Assembly (NCBI GenBank): GCA_963575745.1
Contig: CAUYUJ010017895.1
Location: 31,001 to 95,000 of the forward strand
Reading direction: 5' to 3'
Length of the DNA stretch: 64,000 bases
From: Prorocentrum cordatum
Taxonomy: Eukaryota; Sar; Dinophyceae; Prorocentrales; Prorocentraceae
The stretch's first letter is position 1, and the number at the start of each line of letters is the position of its first letter. The notes under the pieces are model-generated. The model had not been told where the DNA came from and did not search any database. It saw nothing but the letters and a program-made list of their open reading frames with translations. Shown here in pieces: positions 24,021 through 33,551 of the stretch. The translations under genes and the position numbers were made by a program.

Positions 24021-24814
24021 GACAAGGAGAAGAAAAAAACTGAGACAATGCAACAGGGCAAGAATTGCAGCTCACCAACAGCCTGTGCTCACGCAACCCA
24101 TGGATTTTTGCTGGGGATCCCACTTGCTGGGGCTGCCAGGATGCAGCGAATTATACACTTCCACACATTGTCCACTTCGTCACCATTCTCCTCCTCCTCT
24201 TCCATCCTCCTCCTCCACCACACCCTCTTCCTCCTACACCAAAGATCACGGGGTCGACGTCTGGCGCGGCGCCAGCGGCTTGCCGGGTCGGAGCTGTCAC
24301 TGCCCGGGTTTGGCCAGCCGTGGCAGCACCGTGCGTGGGCAGTCCACCGGTCCCTCGAGTCACGCCACGCGAAAACCTCTCGCGGCGAGGAAACCTGGCG
24401 GGCATAGAGCAGTGCACACCAGGCACGGTGATCAAGGAACACAGCAACAAGGGTGAGGAGGAGGAGCCCAGGGAGGCGGAGGAGGAGGCGAAAGACAGGG
24501 CAACCGACGGCAACAGTTTGGCGATTTTCGAATCCTGTTGATACCACCCCTAACATCTGGTTTGTACCTTGCGTGCTCGTCTCCTGGCGGGTGCCTGCCG
24601 TGGTTCCTGTTCTGCGGGCTCATAAAAAATCGCACGCGGTACCCCCGCCGTGTTGGCGGAGTACACAGGGAGCGTGGATACACTGCGCCTGTTCTCGCGA
24701 AAGTGCATCCACCAGTAGACACGAGCGAACCAGAATCAAAACAAACATGAATCAAATCATGTGCGTAGATCAGCATCTACGTGGCTCTACGTCAGAGACC
24801 AGCATCGCGTGGAC

Positions 24815-25075
24815 CTAAATGCGGGAAAAAAGCGGCGAAGCTGGTGCACTTAGCCATGCAGCGCGTTGTCGGAGGTGGTGCGCGCGGTCTTCACCGATAT
24901 CGCGCACGCGCCGTGTCTCGAGATAAAATGCCTCACCATCCTCGTACGTGCGCGGCTTGGCTAGAATGTCTACACATACTCCCGCTGGAACCTCCCAAAC
25001 GCGATTGGCATCGAAAGCGACATCTGCATCCCTGCGGCTCTGTGTCGACAAACTGGCATTGCAATCAAACATGTC
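24815..25075 (-). other. In-frame continuation after the TGA stop of the retrogene
   Basis: Directly after TGA the same frame stays open for 87 codons and looks protein-like (for example VWEVPAGVCVDILAKPRTYE). It may be an old C-terminus cut off by a nonsense change, stop-codon readthrough, or chance. Confidence 0.25.
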
Positions 25076-27517
25076 TCAAACAACGCGACCACGATCAGGC
25101 AGGCATCGCCCATCATCGACGAAGTTGCCATCTCCTTGAATGCAGAGGCTGTCCCCGGCACAGATCACAGGCTCGTCCTGTAAAGAAACAGACTCCTCTG
25201 GTGTCAACGCGAACGACAAGAAGGACACCTCGCAGGGACCCCGCTTGATCGTCTGTGCCTTGACCCACATTCCAAGAGGGGCGAGCACCTCATTGAAATC
25301 AGCAAGCCACTTCTTAAGACCTCGCTGGTAGGGCGTCCGCTGCTGCTGAAGTCTGGGGATGAAGAAAATCGGCCACACCACCAAAAGCGTAACCGTAGGG
25401 GTCGCGACAATAACAAGGCACCAGAGCGCGAAGTTCCATCCTGTCCACAGCCACATGCTTGGATGACGCCACGCCTCTGTATTGACCTCCTTCAACTTCT
25501 GCAGCCACCCCTGCCACACCGATTCGTCCAGGCCTCTGCAAGCCAATTCATTAGGCATAGCTTGACCAGCAAGCCCGGGGGGCATGGCCGGGAGATTGCG
25601 CCAGGCCTCCACCCTAGATGACCAGAAATACACCAAGCGCTGCCCCAGCTTCGGCCTGATCAAGCGCGCGTCCTGGGCACCACCCGCGCACTGCTTCTTG
25701 ATGTGCACGTTGAAGACCGAAAGCATGCTGGGGGCATAGATGTAGAATATATACATGGAGGAGAACAGCAAGAAGCACACCACGATGTAATCCTCACACG
25801 GCAAGAGCTTCCCGAAGTGCTGGCCCCACGCTCCGAGATGTCGGACGACGATGGTGAGTATGATCATCGCAGCACACGTTGCGCTGAGATGTGCTCGCTG
25901 CAGAATTTGTGGCTTGGCCCATGCTGGGGACAGAAGCACGGGCCTCACCATGAAGAACATGCCTCCGAGTTGACATCCGCTGAACAGCGTTGTTCCAATC
26001 TGCAGACCAGCAACGAAACCCTGGCAGTTAGACACTTCCTGGAAGGACCCGTCTGCATTTAAGATGGCTTCGCACAACCTCACTCTCGACGTCTCGGTGA
26101 GGACAACGAAAGAAAGAGAGCTGACACCACAGACCGCGAGCGGCAGGAGGTAGCCATAGCGCAGCGCCTGCGCTTTCGTCAGGGACCCCTGCATCGGGAT
26201 GAGCACTCTGGCTATGATGATGGCTCCCGGCACGCACACCATTACAAAGCCTACGCAGAAGCCCAAGGCGGCGCCAGGTTCGACACCCAAGAGCATCAAG
26301 CTGCTCACAGATCCGATCACTCCTAAAAGGAAAGCCGACGCAAAACCCAAGGCTATCTTGAATTCCGATTCCCTCCTCTCCCTCAACACGGCGGAGTCGA
26401 CACGAGTAAATCCACCAGCTTCTTTGATCTCTGCCTGGAGGCGCTGCTGGTCATCCTCGTTCGAGCATCTGGCCATCTCTGAGGTGCAAGCACCACACGC
26501 GATCAACGTCTTTGCAATGTCAACACGTATGCCGACCTTGACGGCTGCGAAGAATATTTCATAGACGCACCAAAGCCTGTTGTACATGTCCGCCTGCCGT
26601 GTTGGTACGACGACCATCCCCCTAGGTGACGGTCCCAAGACCTGCAGAGTTTTCGCGACGGCGGCTGCCAAGGCGAAAAGAAGGCCCACAACTTGGAGAG
26701 GCCACGCGTATTCCGGGCACGGCTCTGCCACATACGTCCCACAGATTTCAGCGTCAGCTGCGGCCGAATACTTACACATTCTTGCTGGATCTGCAGTGTG
26801 ATCCACGAAGTGACCAGCGTAGTGACCATTATGCTTGATGCCGTCGATGCTGAGAAGTATTCCATGGCATTGCCCATCCAGCTTAGGAAGTCGGGAGAAC
26901 CAAAGCGGATAGGCGAACAAGAGCAACCAAGAAATCAAGAAACATGCAGTGGGGAGCCACTGTAAGACGTCAACATGCCTGGATAGTGGGTCAGACTGCT
27001 GGTCTAGGCGCTTCACATTGGAGAGAACACGACCGAATGGGGTCTCGGAGGGGACCGTCCCGATTTGTTCTTGAATACTGGGGCCAGCCCCGTCCTCACA
27101 CTGATAGATGGAAAATGCGCAAATGAAGAGCACGTCACCAACACGAGTGGAGCCGATCACCTGTGCCAGAAACTCCTCGACATTCTCGGCCCAGCAGTGG
27201 GAGACCATCTTGTTCACCTCCAAGGGCTTTTCGCGGTTTATCAACAGCGCGAGGCCCATACCGGACCCCATGGTACGAGGCTTCACGTAATCGTTCACAA
27301 AGGTGTACATGGTCGTGTCTGGATCCCAATGAGGGTCCATACGAATTTGCATAAGCAACTCCTCACACTGCTCCCTGCTCATGCCCCAATGTTCACCGAA
27401 TCGGTCGACCCCTTTGCCATCCTTCTGCGGCTTACCGTGAACCCCCTTCGGTACCACCGCCGAGCTCTCTAAATCGCTGGGAACAATGCGGGTCGTCCTG
27501 CTCCACCTAAACCACAT
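25076..27517 (-). CDS. Multi-pass membrane protein with TIR-like motifs; intronless retrogene
   Basis: 813 codons from M at 27517-27515 to TGA at 25078-25076. The open frame extends upstream to 28030, but the start is placed here because it is the first in-frame ATG after the spliced-leader relic at 27573-27594, which should be 5' UTR. Motifs: SHCW at about residues 106-109, DVLFICAFSIYQ at 128-139 and RLWCVYE at 314-320. This set recalls TIR-like or Rossmann domains widespread in dinoflagellate proteins. Between the second and third motifs two hydrophobic segments (about 190-207 and 270-289) interrupt the domain. More membrane segments follow at about 387-407, 417-439, 454-475, 544-564, 575-597 and 693-721. 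The function is unknown; a membrane-anchored signalling or NAD-handling role would be inference only. There are no introns, in contrast to the surrounding JmjC gene. Confidence 0.75.
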   Translation of the reverse strand: MWFRWSRTTRIVPSDLESSAVVPKGVHGKPQKDGKGVDRFGEHWGMSREQCEELLMQIRMDPHWDPDTTMYTFVNDYVKPRTMGSGMGLALLINREKPLEVNKMVSHCWAENVEEFLAQVIGSTRVGDVLFICAFSIYQCEDGAGPSIQEQIGTVPSETPFGRVLSNVKRLDQQSDPLSRHVDVLQWLPTACFLISWLLLFAYPLWFSRLPKLDGQCHGILLSIDGIKHNGHYAGHFVDHTADPARMCKYSAAADAEICGTYVAEPCPEYAWPLQVVGLLFALAAAVAKTLQVLGPSPRGMVVVPTRQADMYNRLWCVYEIFFAAVKVGIRVDIAKTLIACGACTSEMARCSNEDDQQRLQAEIKEAGGFTRVDSAVLRERRESEFKIALGFASAFLLGVIGSVSSLMLLGVEPGAALGFCVGFVMVCVPGAIIIARVLIPMQGSLTKAQALRYGYLLPLAVCGVSSLSFVVLTETSRVRLCEAILNADGSFQEVSNCQGFVAGLQIGTTLFSGCQLGGMFFMVRPVLLSPAWAKPQILQRAHLSATCAAMIILTIVVRHLGAWGQHFGKLLPCEDYIVVCFLLFSSMYIFYIYAPSMLSVFNVHIKKQCAGGAQDARLIRPKLGQRLVYFWSSRVEAWRNLPAMPPGLAGQAMPNELACRGLDESVWQGWLQKLKEVNTEAWRHPSMWLWTGWNFALWCLVIVATPTVTLLVVWPIFFIPRLQQQRTPYQRGLKKWLADFNEVLAPLGMWVKAQTIKRGPCEVSFLSFALTPEESVSLQDEPVICAGDSLCIQGDGNFVDDGRCLPDRGRVV

Positions 27518-27572
27518 CAAGCCAAGGCAAGCAACCGTGGTCAGCGCTGACGGGGGATGCCGAGACGCCCAG

Positions 27573-27594
27573 CTTGAGCCAAAATGGCTACCGG
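27573..27594 (-). promoter_or_regulatory. Relic dinoflagellate spliced leader (5' UTR mark)
   Basis: On the minus strand the sequence reads CCGG then TAGCCATTTTGGCTCAAG. The dinoflagellate leader ends TAGCCATTTTGGCTCAAG after CCG, so the relic differs only by one extra G. A genomic leader upstream of an intronless ORF on the same strand is the known footprint of mRNA reintegration. Confidence 0.85.
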
Positions 27595-27640
27595 CAGTAT
27601 GCAATGCGAGTTTGGGCGCCGAGTGTGAGGGGCGGCCGTG

Positions 27641-27660
27641 CGCCCCGAAATGGCTGCTGG
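27641..27660 (-). promoter_or_regulatory. Second, decayed spliced-leader relic
   Basis: The minus strand reads CCAGCAGCCATTTCGGGGCG, matching the leader core AGCCATTT-GG, about 47 bp upstream of the well preserved relic. Tandem relics with the outer or inner copy more decayed are expected from repeated rounds of trans-splicing and reintegration. The match is weak on its own. Confidence 0.45.
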
Positions 27661-28304
27661 CTAGAGAGGCACGATCGCTGCCCCACAGACATACACAACT
27701 GTGCAGCACCGCCTGGGGGCGGCCACCCCTCACGAAGTGCTCTTTCATGAGGTGGAAGAGCTTGTGGGCGGTGGCGACGCGGAAGAGGATGAGGATAAGG
27801 AGGAGGCCTGCCTCCTCCTTGGTATCTGCCAGTGTGCAGATACAGCCCCCGTAATCATCAAAGCAGAAACCCAAAATTCCGAACCACCGTGCCCTAGTCC
27901 CAATTGGTGTCTCGCGGGGCGGGGGTCCTGCGTGGACCGGCTGCGCGACTGGCCAGCCACCATATAGATTACGAAATGGTGGTCTGGCGTGCTCGGGTAG
28001 AGCTCTCACTGCGCAGGCAGACAGCAGCAAGCACCATCAGGTCGAACCGCCAAACCATTCATTCCAAGGCGCGCCGAGGAGGGAATTGCGCTTGCGCTTC
28101 GCTTGTAGTGGTGGTGGCCGACGGGGGCAGGGAGAGGGGGGCAGGCCTTCTCGGACGGCGGCGCAGCCTCCGAGCAGCCCTCCGGCCTTCCAAGGGAGCC
28201 TTCCCTGTGGCCTCGGGGAAGGCCCAGAAAAAGCCCCTCGGAGAGCCAGAAGGCCAGCCCCACCCCCCTGTCTTCCCTGGTGAGAGAGAAGCGCGCCGCC
28301 GGGC

Positions 28305-28420
28305 CTCGTCGTCCATCCAGCAGCCCTCGAAGTGGTGCTCCCGGCAGTTGGACCTCACCAGCAGGGACAGCGCGTCCGGGTGGGCGGGCACAAACGACTC
28401 GTAGGCGCTGATGTTCAGAC
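28305..28420 (-). CDS. JmjC-type protein gene, fourth exon seen
   Basis: The acceptor CCCGAG|GTCTGAAC (28421|28420) joins to donor GGGGACG|GTCG (28635|28634) and completes a GGT codon, giving VGDG|LNISAYESFV. The exon reads NISAYESFVPAHPDALSLLV and ends CREHHFEGCWMDDE before a GC-type donor at 28304-28303. This is the last beta-strand part of the cupin fold plus the following helix. GC at third positions is nearly complete. A GC donor fits relaxed splice-site use in dinoflagellates. Confidence 0.65.
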
Positions 28421-28634
28421 CTCGGGGGCGGGTCAGCTGCGACCACGGCGCCTCTCCAGCCCGGCCCGAGTCCGCTCCGCATCTCTCCCCGGACCCCTCC
28501 CGGGGTCCATCCTGCCCCGCTCTTCGGATCCAGCCGTGGCGGCACGAGAAGCCTCCAGGAGGCCCAGAAAAGGCCTGGACGCAGGGAGGGCGGGCGCCGC
28601 CGCTGCGTCGAGTGGGCCCTCCGTCCCCGACGAC

Positions 28635-28794
28635 CGTCCCCGACGATCAGCGCCGCGTGGGGCTGCCCGCCGCTGAACACCCAGACGTCGCCGGGTCGGA
28701 TGAGGGCGACCGTCTTCGCCCTCCGCAGCAGGGCCACGTCCCGCGCGCTCAGGGGCACGCGCGGAGGAAGAAGCAGCGGCACGGGCACACGATC
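28635..28794 (-). CDS. JmjC-type protein gene, third exon seen (distal metal-binding His)
   Basis: Reads VPLSARDVALLRRAKTVAL, then IRPGDVWVFSGGQPHAALIV. The PGDVWVFSGGQPH segment is the classic end of a JmjC/cupin barrel. His at 28659-28657 would be the third iron ligand. The donor at 28635/28634 is GT in a GACG|GTCG context. The upstream border is uncertain: acceptor-like AG sites lie between 28794 and 28812 inside the right end of family C. The first 20 codons listed are therefore provisional. Confidence 0.6.
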
Positions 28795-29165
28795 TCTCGG
28801 AGCTCTGCGCGGACTCTTCTGGGGGTCGGCGCAGGACGCCCCTCTGCTGCAGCCCGGGCGCCCCACAAAGCGGTGCGGTGGCAGCCTGTGCGGTGCCCTC
28901 GGACCCCCCCCCTGAGAGAACCTCACCGCACGGCCCGTCACCGCAGCATGCTGTGCTGGCACCTCGGAGGCCCCGGTCGCCCGAGACGTCCTCGGAAAAC
29001 GACCCAGCGGTCACAGAAAACCGCACGGCCACCTGGAATGCACACTGTGACTCACCACACGGCGCGTGGCCACCGCACCGTTCGGGGGCCCCCGATCTGG
29101 CGCGCCTCCACGGGGGGTGGGGCCCAGCGTCGCTCCGGGAATCTCTGCGCGGAGCTCCGAAAGCT
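28795..29165. repeat. Family C element acting as an intron
   Basis: Fills the gap between two JmjC exons. Each end, read inward, starts TCGGAGCTCCGCGC or TCGGAGCTCTGCGC, so the element has terminal inverted repeats. It shares GCGGTGCGGTG and CACCGCACCGTTCGGGGGCC landmarks with 4735-5290. An inverted-repeat element that exactly fills an intron is what introners look like. Exact splice points could not be fixed. Confidence 0.55.
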
Positions 29166-29425
29166 TGCGCACGTGCAGCTGTTTGTCCCTCGGCATGTGG
29201 AAGACCGTGCCCTTCCCGGCCTCCTCCAGGATCGCGTGCCGCTCGGACCAGGGCCACAGGGCGAACAGCTTGTACCCGCACCAGTTCCTGCCCACGTTGG
29301 ACCACAGGCACTGGTCCACGTGCATCCCCGAGCCCGCCCCGCGCTCACCCACGAAAATACCGCCCTCGGACCGCTCCCATAACGGCATGTGCCTGGCGAA
29401 AGGGGTGGTGTCGTAGATGTCGCAC
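29166..29425 (-). CDS. JmjC-type protein gene, second exon seen (HxD iron site)
   Basis: The exon starts after TTAGAG|GTGCGAC (acceptor AG at 29427-29426) and reads CDIYDTTPFARHMPLWERSE, GGIFVGERGAGSGMHVDQCL, then GRNWCGYKLFALWPW and KGTVFHMPRDKQLHVRKL. His at 29322-29320 and Asp at 29316-29314 form the HxD pair that binds Fe(II) in JmjC and related 2-oxoglutarate oxygenases. The following G-x-K-L-F-A-L-W-P matches the strand after it. This supports an oxygenase (protein or histone hydroxylase/demethylase class); the substrate cannot be told. The 3' border near 29166-29180 is uncertain. The intron upstream is about 9.8 kb. Confidence 0.7.
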
Positions 29426-29439
29426 CTCTAAGAAACATT

Positions 29440-29740
29440 ATGTAGCACCCCGCAGCTGCGCAAGAGAGTGGGGGGTAGGGGGGGGGGCGGGCGCGGGATG
29501 GGTCGCGGGTGGGTCGCAGGTGTGTCGCGGAATGCGTCGCGGGTGGGTGGCGGGTGGGTGGCGGGTGGGTCGCGGGTGGTCGCGGGTGAGTCGCGGGTGG
29601 CTCGCGGGTGGGTGGCGGATGGGTCGCGGGTGGGTTGCGGGTGGGTCGCGGTTGGGTCGCGGGTGGGTCGCGGGTGGGTGGCGGGCGGGTCGCGAGTGTG
29701 TCGCTGGCCGGGTCGCGAGTGGGACGGCGAATTCAATAAC
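29440..29740. repeat. (GGGTGGGTCGC)n-type minisatellite
   Basis: About 30 variants of GGGTGGGTCGC / GGGTGGCGGGT within the large JmjC intron. Confidence 0.9.
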
Positions 29741-29814
29741 AAGCATTGCAAGACTGCTCGCTCCCTCCTGCTCCAATGCCACTCAACTTGTATATCCCGA
29801 ACGCTCGACACCCG

Positions 29815-30440
29815 CCCTCTTCATCTTCGATCGTACCCCTTTGGGGATATGCCTTCCTTACCTGCCGCGTGTAATTGGCTCAGCCCCCCAAAGAAGGGGA
29901 AGAGAGGACAGACGGAAGGGGAAGGGATAAGGATGGAGCACGAGAGAAATCAACAGGGGGGCTCGGAGCAGAGAACACTTGGCAGAACCAGACGGGCAGA
30001 TCGGCCGGGCAGACCCTGGCGGGCGGGTCGGGACTGCGGGCCCAGGCGGCCAAGTCGAGCAGGCAGTTGCTGAAGTGTGCGTCCTGCATTAATCGCGAGG
30101 ACGTCTCGAACGATAGCGCGATTCCCAAGCAAATCGTGAGACATGCCAGAGCGAGAGCGTAATTCCTGAGCGTCGAAGCGCAGCGTCTGAATAAATTGCG
30201 AGCGAGTCCCACGCAAGAACGCGATTCCTGCATACATTGTGAGGACGTCCCGCACGAGAGCACGATTTCGGAGTACATTGTGAGGTCGTGTCAGGCGGGA
30301 GCCGTTTTTGTTGTAGCGGGACAACGCAGTTTGAGCAGGGAGACTTTCTCCCATAAAAACAGGGTGCGAGCCTCGAGGGGGGCACTTCAATTGGAAAACA
30401 CAACGTACACCAGTTGGGGGATATCAGCAATACTCATTCT
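29815..30440. repeat. Repeat family E, copy 1
   Basis: Starts near CACCCGCCCTCTTCATCTTC and ends AGGGGGGCACTTCAATTGG, with an internal series of CGCGATTCC and AATCGTGAG words spaced about 50-60 bp. Copies occur at 31850-32480, 36360-36790 and 36930-37520. A CAA-rich microsatellite follows each copy. Confidence 0.8.
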
Positions 30441-30454
30441 TCAAGAATGGGTTC

Positions 30455-30605
30455 ACCAAGGACAACAACAACATTAATACCAACAAAAACAACAACCACA
30501 ACAACAGCAACAACAGCAACCATAACAACAGCAACAACAATAACAACAGCAACACCCACACCAACACAACAACAACAGCAGCAGCAACAACAACAACAAC
30601 AATAA
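30455..30605. repeat. (CAA)n microsatellite
   Basis: CAA/ACA triplets with interruptions, directly 3' of family E copy 1. Confidence 0.9.
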
Positions 30606-31800
30606 CAATCATTTAAGACTGGGGACACTCCGTTCTCACCAGCGCCAGGGTTTTCATAGGAGGCGGGCAATACCCCCACTTTGTGGGGGGGCCGGTTCAA
30701 GCTCTACCAAGTTTCCAAACGACTCTTCGCCACCACCCACACCCAGCTTCCCGCCCTATGACGTTCGGACACTTCACTTCGTGGCCTGCGGACGACCTTG
30801 GCTACTACACTGGCGCATGGGTACAGTGACTTGTTGTGGTAACATTTTGTGGAAGCTAGCTTAGTATACGACTTTTCCCCCTGTTCCAACACTGGTACCA
30901 TGCCGACAACGACGACGCGACGACGCGCGCATGTGTCCCGCATGATAATTTTTGCAAGGGATTGTGGCCCCTGGCAGGCGCGCGAACGCCGTTGAAAGAG
31001 CTTGCGAAAACAGCTCGCGCGAGCTCTATAACATAAATGTTGAAAAACCATTGGTTTTTAAGGATTCGGACAGCGCGCGCGGGTAGAAATTTTGAAAATT
31101 CGTACAGATGTTTTTCGAGAACCTACGGTGCGATTCGTATGATTTTATGTTGCGCGGTGCTAAAATTCCTAAGAAACCCAATGATTTTTGAAGATTTCGG
31201 CGTGCGCGCGCGAAGAAAAAACGAATGTGTCCCACATGGTATTATTTGACAGGGATGATGGCCCTGGCAGGCGCGCAACCTTTGTTGCAGAAGTTCGAAG
31301 CACGTGAAAAAATTGCTCGCAAGAGCCCGTTTGACAGAAATGTTGAAAAAGTATTGGGTTTCCTAAGAAATCCGCAAGAGCGCGCGGGGTGAATTTTTGA
31401 AACCTTTTTTTTTTGAAAAACCATTGGGTTTTTCATGTTTTTATGTGAAAATCGCTACGAAGACTAAGGTTTTGGAAGGATTTCGTCTTGCGCGTGCGAA
31501 TGTGCACTTCGTGTCATGTTTTGCAAGGGATTCTTGAAGTTTGGTCATGTTAGAACAAGAAATGTCCACTTTGCCTTATTTTTTGCAAGGGAAAACCGAT
31601 CGTAACAACACAACCGGATCTGGTATACCCCGTTTTGCCTGAGATTTCCTAACGAAAATGATGAAAATGTGGCTGCGGCCTAGGCGCGGCGGGGGGGGCG
31701 CGCACCAGGGGTCCCAACAATAATTATTCTTTAGAATTAATAATGTTCAACTACAACACATAGCAACAACATCAGCAACAACAGCAACGACAGCAGCAAC
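30606..31800. other. Lower-GC intronic stretch with short repeats
   Basis: No gene. Contains several TTGAAAAACCATTGG / AAACCATTGGGTTTT words and GCGCGCG pieces between 31020 and 31440, and GGTACCATGCCGACAACGAC near 30895. Likely decayed repeats inside the large intron. Confidence 0.5.
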
Positions 31801-31849
31801 ACCAATCAAATTCAGACTGTTCGCTCTTACCTGCTCGCATGCCATCCGA

Positions 31850-32480
31850 CACGTATCTCCCAACCCTCGGTACCCGCCCTCTTCGTCTTCGATCGTACCC
31901 CCCTGGGGATATAGCTTCATTACATGCCGTGTAGAATTAGTGCAGCCCCTGAAACATGGGAAGAGAGGACGGATGGAAGGGGGAGGGAAAAGGATGGAGC
32001 ACGGGATTAGCAGGAGGGGGGCTAAGAACAGAAAACACATGCCAGAACCAAACGGGCCCATCGGGCGGGTAGACCCTAAGGGGCGGGTCGGGAAGGCGGG
32101 CCCAAGCGGCCAGGTCGAAGGCGGGTTGCTGAAGCGTGCGTCCTGCATGAATCGCGAGGAAGTCTCGAACGGCAGCGCGATTCCCAAGTAAATCGTGAGA
32201 AAGGCCAAAGCGAGAGCTTGATTCCTGAATCCCGAAGGCGCGGCGTCTGAATCAATTGCGAGCAAGTCCCACACGAGAGCGCGATTCCTATATACATTGT
32301 GAGTTTGTCCCGCGCGAGAGCGCGCTGTAGGAATACACTGTGAGGTAGTGTCGGGCTGGAGCCGCTGTTGTTGCAGCTCGGGACCCAGCAGCGCAGCTTC
32401 GTGACACCCAACTTCCCAGAACAAAAAAAGGGATGCGAGCCCCGAGGGGGGCAGTTCAATTGAAAAATACAAGATGGTTA
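31850..32480. repeat. Repeat family E, copy 2
   Basis: Same blocks as copy 1: TACCCGCCCTCTTCGTCTTC, GGTCGGGAAGGCGGGCCCA, GTCCTGCATGAATCGCGAGG, AAATCGTGAGAAAGGCC and GGGGGGCAGTTCAATTG. A CAA/ATCAACA-rich tail follows at 32525-32570. Confidence 0.8.
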
Positions 32481-32749
32481 CCGGAGGCGGGGGATCAACA
32501 CTGATTCTTCCTCAGAAATGCGAACTCAACATCAACATCAACAACAACTGCAGCAACAACATTCATGTTGAGACTGGTCGCCCTTATCTGCTCGCGTGCC
32601 ACTCCGCACGTATCGGAGTTTGGGGGGTGAGATCGCAGTGGAACGGAGACCCCCAACCAGGAAAGCGTTTCGTTTCGTTCATGTCGTGCGTGCGGGCGAG
32701 GCGAAGCTGCGTGGGCACGCGAGAGACATGAACCCGCCGTTGCGTCCGT

Positions 32750-33468
32750 CCGGCGGTGGCCCGCGGTGGCCCGTGGTGTCCCGTGGTGTCCCGTGGTGTC
32801 CCGCCGTTGCTAGGGCGAAGTCAAGACAAATGATGCTCCTCCGCCTTCCGTCCGTCCGGCGGTGGCCGGCGGTGGCCCGCGGTGTGCCGTGGTGTCCCGT
32901 TGAGTGAGATCGATAGTGAGACCGATTTTGAGATCGATGTGGTGTCCCGAGGTGTCCCGTGGTGTCCCGTTTAGTGAGATCGATAGTGAGATCGATCGGA
33001 GGTGAGGGGGTGAGATCGAAGTGGAACGGAGAGCCCCCCTACCGGGAAATCGATTTCGGTTTCGTGTTCGTGCGTGCCGTGCGCGCGGGCGAGGCGAAGC
33101 TGCGTGGGCGGGCGAGAGGAACGTCTCCTGTGGCTGAGGCGCGGCCGGACCAAATGTGTCTCTTCCAGGCGGCCGGTGGCGCGCGGTGTCCCGCCGGTGT
33201 CCCGCTGGTGTCCCGTCGGTGTCCCTGTGGCTGAGGCGCGGCCGGACCAAATGTGTCTCTTCCGGGCGGCCGGTGGCGCGCGGTGTCCCGCCGGTGTCCC
33301 GCTGGTGTCCCGTCGGTGTCCCTGTGGCTGAGGCGCGGCCGGACCAAATGTGTCTCTTCCGGGCGGCCGGTGGCGCGCGGTGTCCCGCCGGTGTCCCGCT
33401 GGTGTCCCGTCGGTGTCCCGTCGGTGTCCCGATGATGATGTGGATGATTATGATGATGATGCTGATGG

Positions 33469-33506
<38 letters not shown>

Positions 33507-33518
33507 GTGATGATGGCA

Positions 33519-33551
<33 letters not shown>

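Noticed and set aside
28006-28962. Single 318-codon gene on the minus strand
   Set aside because: The frame contains two JmjC exons, but the middle is a GT-AG intron: only splicing restores the conserved VGDG-LNIS sequence.
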